Part shown: positions 1 to 11,238 of the stretch, one piece after another
Layout of the letters: each line of letters starts with the position of its first letter
Numbering within the stretch: position 1 is the first letter of the stretch
DNA from: Hormiphora californensis
Lineage: Eukaryota; Ctenophora; Tentaculata; Cydippida; Pleurobrachiidae
Assembly: GCA_020137815.1 (NCBI GenBank)
Contig: CM035352.1
Span: forward strand, 4,694,998-4,758,997
Length of the DNA: 64,000 nt
Direction of reading: 5' to 3'
Program-made: the position numbers and the translations under genes
The notes under the pieces: model-generated
Told to the model about the DNA's origin: nothing
The model's database searches: none
The model's input: only the letters and a program-made list of their open reading frames with translations

Positions 1-1000
<1,000 letters not shown>

Positions 1001-1004
1001 TTAA

Positions 1005-2305
1005 GGGTACACCTGGCGTTTTTCATCATCGAGTGCCCAACCAAATGACTTCACCAGGGTTTAGGCCATACAAAATGGACCTCAAATATGCAATTTTAGC
1101 CCTAAAGTCGAATTCATATTTTTGCTACAGCCTATTTTCAAAGTGGCGTTTTTTCAATTTTTGTTGAAATTTTTAACCTCAGGACCACTTTTTTTGAGAT
1201 AGAAACATTAAATTCTTGGAATTTGAAGAGAATATAAAGGTGAATAAGCCCAAAGAAGGATTTTTGAAATGGAGCTTATTTCTGGCCATGAGAACGGTTT
1301 ACTTTTTTGCTTCTTTGACACGCTGGCTGAGAATGTTCCCATGCTTCATTAGAGATGAAAATCTGGAAATAGTTGCTCAAAACGATTATCTATGTGGCCC
1401 AAAAATTTTGGAACTTTCCCGCCAAAGATGTGGTGTACAGAGCTTTTTTGTGAAACCTGTCTTTTTGAAAAAGAGGGAAATTCCCTGTATCTCAAAAACG
1501 GATGATCGTAGAGACCTGGGACCAAGCTTAATCGATTCAGAAGGTCCGATTTTGGGGGGGTCTTCTGAGAGACATTTTGCTCCTACTCCAACCGATTTTG
1601 CTGTAATTGCGAAAAAGGTATCAGCAAGTAAGGGGGAAATCAGCCCGAAGCAGGCTACTGGAATAGAGTTGTTTCCCCTTTTCATAGAATTAGTTTTTTG
1701 CAATTACAGCAAAATCGGTTGGAGTAGGAGCAAAATGTCTCTCAGAAGACCCCCCCAAAATCGGACCTTCTGAATCGATTAAGCTTGGTCCCAGGTCTCT
1801 ACGATCATCCGTTTTTGAGATACAGGGAATTTCCCTCTTTTTCAAAAAGACAGGTTTCACAAAAAAGCTCTGTACACCACATCTTTGGCGGGAAAGTTCC
1901 AAAATTTTTGGGCCACATAGATAATCGTTTTGAGCAACTATTTCCAGATTTTCATCTCTAATGAAGCATGGGAACATTCTCAGCCAGCGTGTCAAAGAAG
2001 CAAAAAAGTAAACCGTTCTCATGGCCAGAAATAAGCTCCATTTCAAAAATCCTTCTTTGGGCTTATTCACCTTTATATTCTCTTCAAATTCCAAGAATTT
2101 AATGTTTCTATCTCAAAAAAAGTGGTCCTGAGGTTAAAAATTTCAACAAAAATTGAAAAAACGCCACTTTGAAAATAGGCTGTAGCAAAAATATGAATTC
2201 GACTTTAGGGCTAAAATTGCATATTTGAGGTCCATTTTGTATGGCCTAAACCCTGGTGAAGTCATTTGGTTGGGCACTCGATGATGAAAAACGCCAGGTG
2301 TACCC
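1005..2305. mobile_element. TTAA-flanked foldback transposon
   Basis: Two inverted arms (about 1005-1616 and 1692-2305) are essentially identical and separated by a 75-bp spacer. The termini read GGGTACACC...GGTGTACCC, each bordered by TTAA (1001-1004 and 2306-2309). TTAA target duplication is known for piggyBac and Kolobok superfamilies. Both arms contain the same reading frame of about 134 codons, which I do not recognise. No transposase motif is seen, so this is a non-autonomous foldback element. Near-perfect arm identity implies recent formation. Confidence 0.88.
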
Positions 2306-2309
2306 TTAA

Positions 2310-2866
2310 ATGCCGTTCTCTCGCGGAGCACTGTACATCCCCCCCAATGCACAAAGTGGGGAAAGAGAGAACAATGAAAAATTCACTTTGTTGTTCCCTT
2401 CTTGGATATTGAGTAGCTAGCAAATCTTTTATGCATCCTCTCTCTAACTCGTTTCTTTATCATTATTTCCATTTGACAGCAAATATTATGATTTATGAAT
2501 ATTAATCAGACCTCTCGAGTCTCGACAGCAGTTCATCCCTCCTGTTTCTATTATTATCAAACTTTCTTTCTTCTTCTTTATTAAAGAGTTCTGTCTCGAA
2601 TGCTTTGACAGATCACGCACGACAACAATTCAGAGGCAATGATTCATCATCTCCTACTATTTCACAATCCCCTCTAAAATGCAAAGAATTCTAAATATAT
2701 CAACAGAAAGTATTATATATGGATAATTGTTGTTTTGTTTGAACAAGGCAAGATAATTCAAGGGAGGGGTACACCTACTTTTATATCGAAGTTTAAGGAG
2801 GTTCGTCCTCCGAAATGCCCGAATTGGCGCATGATACAGGTTCTGTGATTCGGCGTGTGTGCTCAC
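2310..2866. other. probable macoilin intron sequence
   Basis: AT-rich sequence without a supported exon. It begins after the TTAA element and runs to the donor of macoilin exon 5 (minus strand). Confidence 0.5.
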
Positions 2867-5471
2867 GAGCCGATAGAAGAAATCGTTCTTGTACGATATT
2901 AGTTGTTTACACCGGTCCATCCAGTGTAACGTCATACAGCTCTGAAATGGTGGGGCTAGTGGTTAGTGCAGGTTAGGGGTTGTTTATAAAACCAAACACC
3001 TTTGAAAAGTGGGAGGCTGCAAACAAAGTTCAAGGATTTGGTATTGGAGAGTGGAGACAAATTTAATGCTCTAGAAAAATAGGAATATACCTTGAAGCCG
3101 AAGCCGAGCATGACGATTGGGTATCCGATACAATTGGATCCCATCACTTTACTCCAGTGGTCCGGACACTGGGTTGGCCGGACACACGACTCTACGTAGA
3201 CGAACAACATCCACAGGAGTAACGCAGGTAACCCCACACTACGGTCTGAGGGGGGATGAGGGATTAGTTTTAGAGGAGAGGGGTCTGAGGAGGGATTAGT
3301 TTTAGAGGAGATGGGGATGAGGGGAATTAATTTTAGAGGAGAGGGGTTTAAGCCCCGAGGGTTAGGTTTAAACTTTAAGAGGTAAAGGATGGGAGGTGAT
3401 TCTAGTTTCAGAAAGGGGTGATAACGACAATATTATAAGAAGATGTGGGTGAGAATAACATATAATATTAGAGCCTGGCTTAGCTTACACTCTCTTGACC
3501 ATGACTATACAACCTATCGTACACAGTTCACAGTCTCTCTCTCTCTTTTTTTCTCTCTCTTTCTCTCTCTCATCTCTATTTCTATCTCTATCTCTTTCAT
3601 CTCTATTCTCTATCTCTATCTCTCCTCTCACTCTCTCTATCTTTTCTCCACACAGATACAGACGACATGGGGTTATAGAGGAACTCCTGTAAATGGATTT
3701 CGCTCCATTAGCGAAATATTAGCAGCTGATTGCTTGACAGTCATAATGGGGTTTGAGACATCTGTCTCATATATTCTCTCTCTGTCTGACATCCTCTCTC
3801 TCTTCCTTTCTCTATCTCTAGTCTCTCTCTCTATCTTACTCGATACAAGGAGGAAGTACATATCAATGTGACAGCGGCTCTCCCGAAATGCGTATATAGG
3901 AGAAGAGGAGAGTGAGAGAAAGCGTAATACATAGCAAGAGGGTAAAAAAGAAGAAAGAACGAATTTAAGAGAGAATGGAGAAGAGAGAACGAGACTGAAA
4001 CTAGACCTAAAGTACCTCAAAAGAAAGATAGATTTAGGAAAAGTTGTGGACTGTGGTATGCATTATGCAAAACCATCAAAGGAAGAAAATAATAATGCAA
4101 AGTGATCATTTGCATTCTTTTTGAATAATAACTAAACCATGAATCATCGACTGTCAATGAATCATATATTTGTTTCACTATTCAATGTGATCTTAAAAAG
4201 TACCCACAATTCAACACTGAGATCTAAATGTTAGTATGTACTGCCTAATGCAAAAAAATACAGAGTGAATTTGAATTGGGTGTAGCTTAATTGAGATTTT
4301 TACATGAGTTGGCTATGTTGTCAAGACTTATTATTGTTATTACTATTATTATTTAATCCTCCTAATTTTACTATCAAGCAGTGCCTGTAAATGCTCACTG
4401 TTTATCTTCCACTATCATTTATCTTTATCTTTCTTTTCTCATTACTTATTTTTCTCATCAATGTTGATTAGAATTGCGACTCATTCTACATTCATAACAA
4501 TCATCGTATCTAGTAGATATAATCTACTATGCAGTATCTATATTCAATATTCAACAGTTACACTGCACTAAAATATTATTTCATTCCCCCATTGTTGAAA
4601 AGAAGAGAGTGGGACAAAGAAAGAAATGAGAAAGTTATCGTGTTTATTGGTACTTATTGGGCTTGACCCTCTCTCACCGTTCCTATCTTTTACAAGTATT
4701 GTTAGGGTAAGAACATAACAAGTAAAATGTACTGTGTGTTTTTGTGAATCACTAACTGGTTCACTGCACTCTTCACTGGTTGTACAGTGTATCCATAAAA
4801 ACATACGGCGTGAGACGGTCTAATAACATTTGTACACACTGTGTGGTAAAACCACACACACATATAATATTATACCGACTAACACAAATTTGATTGTGTG
4901 GGGTACCTGGTGTAAAGAGATGTTGCGTCCACACATAGGTACTGGCGAGGAAGAAAATCCAGGAGGAGGGAATGAAAGCGTAGACAAAGTAATCCGAACA
5001 GAAGGTGCAGCCCATCAGGACAAATGCTTGCATCTGTGGAAATGGGGCACGTTTAGAATTGGGCGAGGAGAAATATATATTTTGGGGCATAAATAATGGT
5101 AATTAATTATATTGTGCGGTCTCCTTACGCAGTTTTTGTATTTAAAGCTCTCAAAGAGTCGTCGAAGGAACATCCAACAAGGGAGGAGGAATTCCAGACG
5201 GAAATCCAGGGCCAAATCAATAGCGATCACGATAATCCATACAACCAGAAACTTCAGGTACCCAGACGTGCTGTGAGGGTGAATGTACCTCATTAGTCAC
5301 ACAAACACACACACACACATGATCACTTTAAATCTTAACAAGATAGACAATGATATGTGATGGTTACCTGTTTTGGATAGTCTCAGTTAGGCGGTTCCGC
5401 TTTGCCAGAGGTTTTTTCAGTCGAGAAGACTCGAACGTATTGTGACTTGCAAGTCGACGGCGGTTATACAT
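2867..5471 (-). CDS. MACO1: macoilin, N-terminal exons (partial)
   Basis: Macoilin is a multi-pass membrane protein of the rough ER, conserved in animals and studied in neuronal excitability. Five minus-strand exons join in phase: 5368-5471, 5129-5270, 4907-5033, 3091-3245, 2867-2941, giving 201 residues. Exon 1 starts MYNRRRLAS and contains a basic segment (LKKPLAKRNRLTE) like the vertebrate N terminus. Later family matches are GYLKFLVVW, FESFKYKN, ASTYVW, LWMLFVYVES and NCIGYPIVMLGFGFK, which cover the membrane-spanning segments. The coiled-coil C-terminal half is not in the window. The last donor was placed at a GTGAGC after ...DFFYRL; a slightly later donor is possible. The acceptor of exon 4 is tandemly duplicated. 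Confidence 0.9.
3241..3345 (-). repeat. duplicated 3' splice site at macoilin exon 4
   Basis: Read on the minus strand, a block with branchpoint-like CTAAAACTAAT, pyrimidines and CTCAG|AC occurs at the true acceptor (exon starts at 3245) and again 39 bp upstream (alternative exon start at 3284). A third, truncated copy lies at about 3313-3345. Use of the upstream AG would add 13 codons in frame without a stop. Confidence 0.75.
3535..3655. repeat. CT-rich microsatellite
   Basis: Imperfect CT/TCTATC repeats inside macoilin intron 3. The rest of this intron (3346-4906) shows nothing else recognisable. Confidence 0.85.
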
Positions 5472-6745
5472 TTTCTTTACCTTTATACCATACAATTTAC
5501 TAAAAATCAATGAAATCTGTGAAAAATATCTGTATCATTATCATCATTAACATTTTATATTTTGCTTCAAAGTGTAAACTATTAGAGTAGTACTGAAATA
5601 TGTTCAACAGACTGGCTAGTGGCTTCTCTAATGACTCAAAAGCGGTGGAGCCCACACACCAGTTGCACTCAGGTCGTTCAAAGGATCAATTAAATAAGAC
5701 TCGCAAAACTAACATGATTTACTAAATTGTACGGTTGTCAATATTTTTTACCACAGTCCACAGTTCGTAATAAAGAGTGTCTCAAGAGTCAAGAGTTCAA
5801 TCATTTTCCTTTCATTGAGCAAAATGACATTGCACTTCACCCGTGAAAAGACCCGGTTACGCCTGGTCAGACCAGCACTTCGAGACACAAAAGGAGAGTG
5901 ATCACTACCAGGATAAAAGATGTAGACTTTAAAGAGACGTGAAAGAGTTGACCAGATTCTGCAGAATGACAATAGAACAGGTTCTGCCTTGTGAATTGTG
6001 ATTGTGTTTTTAAATTCACGAACCACCACACGGCACACCGATTGGCATCACTTTTCAACAGCCAAAGCGAAGCTACCGAAGAGACAAAGGGGGTAACCGT
6101 ATGTAGAGTTAATCGCGATGAGTCTCATACACATTGGGTTCGATCATTTGCCCACGGTGTTGGGGTTTGTGTACAAAACAACAATACAATTTTCTCTCAG
6201 TACAGTGTGATTGTGCTGATTTAGTCAGTAATTAGCAATCCGCAATGGTTACAGCCTGGTAAGAATTAACATAAGTTGGGAGTTAACTTAGAACGGCTCT
6301 AAAATACCAAGGTGGTGGCGGCGTGAGTGAAAACGGTACAGAGGTGGAAAATTCAGAGTTTTTAAAAAAGGAAAATCTGAAAACAACAAGCTTGCTGATA
6401 TGGAATTTTTGGCCGTACCGAGCCGCGCGAGACATCTGCAGCGCATGTTATCGTTCAAGTTGAGCCGCGCGCATCGAAATTCTAACTTTCGTTAAAATTT
6501 TAAATTTTGAAGATAGGCCGTTTTGGGCAGTTTTTGCGAAAGAGTGTCAGCACTCACGGTTTTGTAGGGTTAGGGCTAAATTAGGGTAATGGTTAGGACT
6601 GGGATTTGGGCTGGAGTTTGGGTGATTATAATATGAGTGCTTTAAATCCTGTCCACGTGCTACGTGCTCTGCTTTAGCTCTGAGTCTGAACATGATATTA
6701 GGGTGATTTAAAGTTTGATCCTTTCTTATTCGACCTAGAAACGTG
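5472..6745. other. divergent intergenic region, macoilin / FAM76
   Basis: The two start codons point away from each other, so the stretch should carry both promoters. No clear core promoter motif was identified. A repeat at 6037-6175 recurs in inverted orientation near 62726-62866. Confidence 0.55.
6037..6175 (+). repeat. dispersed repeat, copy 1
   Basis: About 140 bp that match the reverse complement of about 62726-62866, sharing an ATTGGCATCACTTT segment, an AATCGCGATGAGTCTCA segment and a final GGTGTTGGGGTT. Likely a MITE-type element; the ends are not resolved. Confidence 0.65.
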
Positions 6746-9700
6746 ATGTCAACCAAAGTATGTGGTAACTGCAACATTAAACATTCTTCAGCAGAACTTT
6801 CAGGACCACAGAGCCTTTGCAAGGTATTTTTGTAGATTAAATATTTTTAGTTTTTCTTTAAAAAACTGTGCTGTTCTTTTCTAACTTCACCATGTGTTGC
6901 ACAGCCTAGCTGTATGGCCCATGTCGCACTCTCCTTCGCGGACGATCATCACTCAGACCCAGAGCCCTGCATCATCGTGTGATGAAGCCGCGATACGAGG
7001 CATAACAAATGCTGTTGGTAGTAACAACTGCTTTCTGAATTGTTCCGTTCAGGCACTTTGGAATCTGAACACATTCCGTCACACCTTTATTACCCTTGAC
7101 CACCATCGGTGTCCGGGTGATTCGTGTATATTTTGTAGCCTCCAACACCTTGCCTCCAACTACCAACACCTTAGCACTGGACCGGTAACACCTGATCTAC
7201 TCCGGACAGCTCTTGCTAAAACATATGAAAGTGAGCACCGGTTCCAACTTGGGTTCATGGAGGACGCTGCTGAGTGTTTTGAGGGATTGTTACACAACCT
7301 TCACTTGGCTCTCTCCAGCACGCCCCGGGAGGACACGTGCAGTGATTGTATCTCTCACCAGCTGTTTTCAATGGCTCTGGTAGAGCAGGATAAGTGTGGG
7401 AGTTGTGGGGCGAGCTCTGAACCCTTCACCTTTGATCAGTACATCATGTACATTCCTGTCCAATCGCTCGTGTCCGCTGAAGATCCGACGGAATCATTTG
7501 GAACAATCCTCCGCCGAACCAACACTCAAACTAAAAGTTGTGGCAGTTGCAGTAACCCCAACAGTGAGGTATCGCTCTCACTTTTGGAGCAGCCCAGTAT
7601 TTTGTGTCTGGGGTTGGCATGGCCGGACAGTGCGGGGAAGCTGGTTAACAAGCTGGTGGAAAGGATTGAGGAGTGGATTGATTTGGATGAGATGTTCCAC
7701 CATGGTGGTACTGGCATTTACCGGCTAGTTGGGGCTATGGTGTACTATGGTAAACACTATTTCACATTCTTTTTTCACAGTGGAGTTAAAAAGTGGCTGC
7801 TGTACGATGATGCCTCGGTTTCAGAGGTAGGTACCACCTGGGAACATGTTAGGTCCACCCTAGTGAAAGGAAAGTACCAGCCTCTTGTGCTTCTCTATGA
7901 AAATCCCAATGACAACATAAAGCAGAAAACACCCAGAAAACCAGCCAAGAGAAAGTTTATAAAAAGGCTAGCGTGCATGGCTCCAGCCTCCCCAGTACAT
8001 TCTAAGAAGCCAGTAAGGGAGGATAGTGTCGAAGAATCCTTTAACAACTCACCCCACCACCCCAACTTTCTGGAAAGCGTTGTGAGTGAGGTGGGCGACA
8101 AAATGGAGCGGGGTTTGTCAGTTTTGGGCCTCAAGGATGGCGATAAGTTGGAAAGGAAGAAAGTTTATCAATGATTGCATGAAGCAGGCTGATAACCAGT
8201 TACTTGAAAGTAAACGGGAGTTCACCCTTGGCTACTACCACAAATCACTAGATCTCGCTATTGACGCCGCCAGTTTCTACAAGTTCATCATTTCCCACGT
8301 CGATTCATCCCAAACCCAGCGATCTATGGCCCAAATTAGGTTTGAGACGGCCAATTCCCGGTGTAAGCGGATCGCTCGACGTATCCCCGTTACCCAGCTA
8401 TCTGAAACCCAAAAGAATGCTCTATTTCAACGGTGTCCCCTGTGTGACGGTTACCGGGAGGATAATGAGCGGTTTTGTGGGTCCTGCACCAGGTACTGTG
8501 CTGGTTGTGGGGTGATGTTAGAGCTAACGGAGGGCGGGGAGTGGTGCGAGAAATGTGCCCCGCAGTTAATCGTGGATGGAGAATTTGAGAGGAATTTGAG
8601 GGAGAGTGGGCATAGCAGTGGAGAGGTGGTCTGGTATGATACGTTGAGGGATCCACCCCCACCTTATGAGACGTTGAAAAAAGTGAAGTGCGTGCTGTGT
8701 GAGAGGATGGTTGTCAGTAATAATGATGTGTGTAATCTGTGTGCTAATGGTAGAGGATATAAATATGATTAGTGTGTTGATTTGGCAACTGTAGAATGTT
8801 AGTTGATTTACATGGACAGGAATGGGAAAATATCAGGAACCGACCGAATCAGGAAATACTGGTCCCTGATTGGGTGATAACCAGTCACGTGACCTTAATA
8901 ACGAGTTCTGATTGGTTGTTTACTTGTGTCGGTCGGTTCCTAGAAAATATATTATGAACGCTTTGAAAAATGGGACTTTTGATTTACCAGATAGTATTGC
9001 TTGTTTCTGATCTCTTTGTGTATAAAATGGGCGTTAATAATATATTTGACAAAGTTGTTTTTAAAAAAAGTCACACCACGAATTTACATGAGTCTTAACA
9101 TTTCTCCCTTTTGATCCCTTCAACTAACATCATCCCCTCTCTCTCTCTATCAGGAGTGTAGACGGTCGTTAGTATTAGCACAGTGTGCTTTCTGTCAAAT
9201 AGACTTCTTCCTAACACAGTAAGTTACATATAAAACATACAGGGTGTTCATTTTGGATCTTTACAAGCGTTGGGCTTCACCCAGAAAAAATTTGGCAAGA
9301 TTATCATATAAAACTTCATACTTGGACTATTCTATACCCTCATTCAAGGTTCCTGGTGTTTTCGGAGCTCTAGCACTCCGGGAAGTGTGTTTTTGGCATC
9401 GAAACTACCAGAAGGAATTTTTTGCTGGTGCTGAGACTTCGCTAAAATGTTTTTTGGGTGTTTTCTTTGTCAATCCGAAAGTTTCATGGTGATTGGATGT
9501 GTTATTCGGTCTCAAAATTTCGAAAAAAGTGGCTGAAAAGACTCTAAAACGGCTCAAAAATTGACATTTTAGAGTCTTTTCAGCCACTTTTTTCGAAATT
9601 TTGAGACCGAATAACACATCCAATCACCATGAAACTTTGGGATTGACATATAAAACACCCAAAAAACATTTTAGCGAAGTCTCAGCACCAGCAAAAAATT

Positions 9701-11146
9701 CCTTCTGGTAGTTTCGATGCCAAAAACACACTTCCCGGGGTGCTAGAGCTCCGAAAACACCAGGAACCTTGAATGAGGGTATAGAATAGTCCAAGTATGA
9801 AGTTTCATAAGACGAGAAATATCCTAAGTTTTAACCCTGAATTTTATACTTGTTTCACATTTATTTACTTGCCCCATTAAACTTATAAAGCGCTCTGATT
9901 TCTCGCCCCATTTTGGCCCACTTTGCTCGATACATGTCGGGAACGCGTGATGACCACACTACGCAGTGAGTGAATATTGCGCGCAAACTTGGTACCTTCA
10001 GTTCAACCGGACAAATTAAATGTGGCACGCGTCTTTTTGTAGTTAACGGTGCAAACAACTGCCGCGCGCTCGCGATTTCTTTGCATTTTATTTGGAAACA
10101 ATTTATTTTAAAAAATTCGCACCTTTTTGAAACTTTTTGCGTTTCGTGTTGACCATGAATTAATTTATTATATAAGAACTCCGGTCAGTTCTCATCTTGC
10201 CAATCCGTTTTCCGGGAACCCCTGGCCAAAGGACATTAAAATTCACATAACGAACAAGTTTCATATCGATTGGATAAGATTTTGGGTGGCTACGGTGAAA
10301 AATATCGTATTTTTGGCATTTTTAACTTTCCCGACGCGATTTACGACCCTTAAACATTGAGTTACGGGAAATCGCTATCAAGTAAAATGAAGTTCAAACG
10401 ATTCTCTTTCCCCACTATTGCGTTAGTTTTTTGATTTAGAGCCGTTTTCAGGGTCTTAGAAGCGTTTGAAAAATGTAAGTCTTTTTGTCGCAATGACGTC
10501 ACCCCGTGACGTCACTGCTGTAAAGATCGGATCAAAAATCTGAGCCCGTACTTACATCCGCCTTGGTCCAAGGTACCAGTGTACAAATTTTCAGGGGTCT
10601 AGCTCAAAAACTGTGGGAGGAGTTTGAAAAACCAATTAACGGACAGACTGACTAACATTATGGAATTTATTATATGGATAATCTTGCCAACTTTTTTCTG
10701 GGTGAAACCCAACGCTTGTAAAGATCCAAAATGAACACCGTGTATGTTGAGGGGGGGGTATAAAATGTCCATTGTCCCTTTTGTATTATAGGACTACAGC
10801 CAACAGTGAAAGTCAATACAGTTTACGAGTTGCAGTCCTACATATACATGATATAACTCTATTATTTTGGCAACAATTCTGAAGAGAACATATTTTATGT
10901 GTTTTCTAATTCTTTATGTGTTTTCTAATTCTGTCCGTGATATTGCACATGTGTATATCCTGCTCATCTTATTGCGCCTATTTTAGGTTTCTAATTCTCG
11001 CTTTCTCTCTCTCTCAGAGAGAGAGGAGAGGAAGAGAAGAGGAGAGAGAGAGGGCCTCCGCGAGGTCCTCTTTATTAGAACTCTTCTCTCTCTGAGCACG
11101 ATAGAGGATAGAGTATCTTTTTTCTCTCTCTCTCCTCTCCATCCTC

Positions 11147-11238
<92 letters not shown>

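Noticed and set aside
1216-2094. Protein-coding genes on both strands of the foldback
   Set aside because: The frames mirror each other because of the palindrome, and no domain is recognisable.
6894-6920. USP start at a GTG (6894)
   Set aside because: Non-ATG initiation is not needed; an ATG lies at 6921 before the conserved region.
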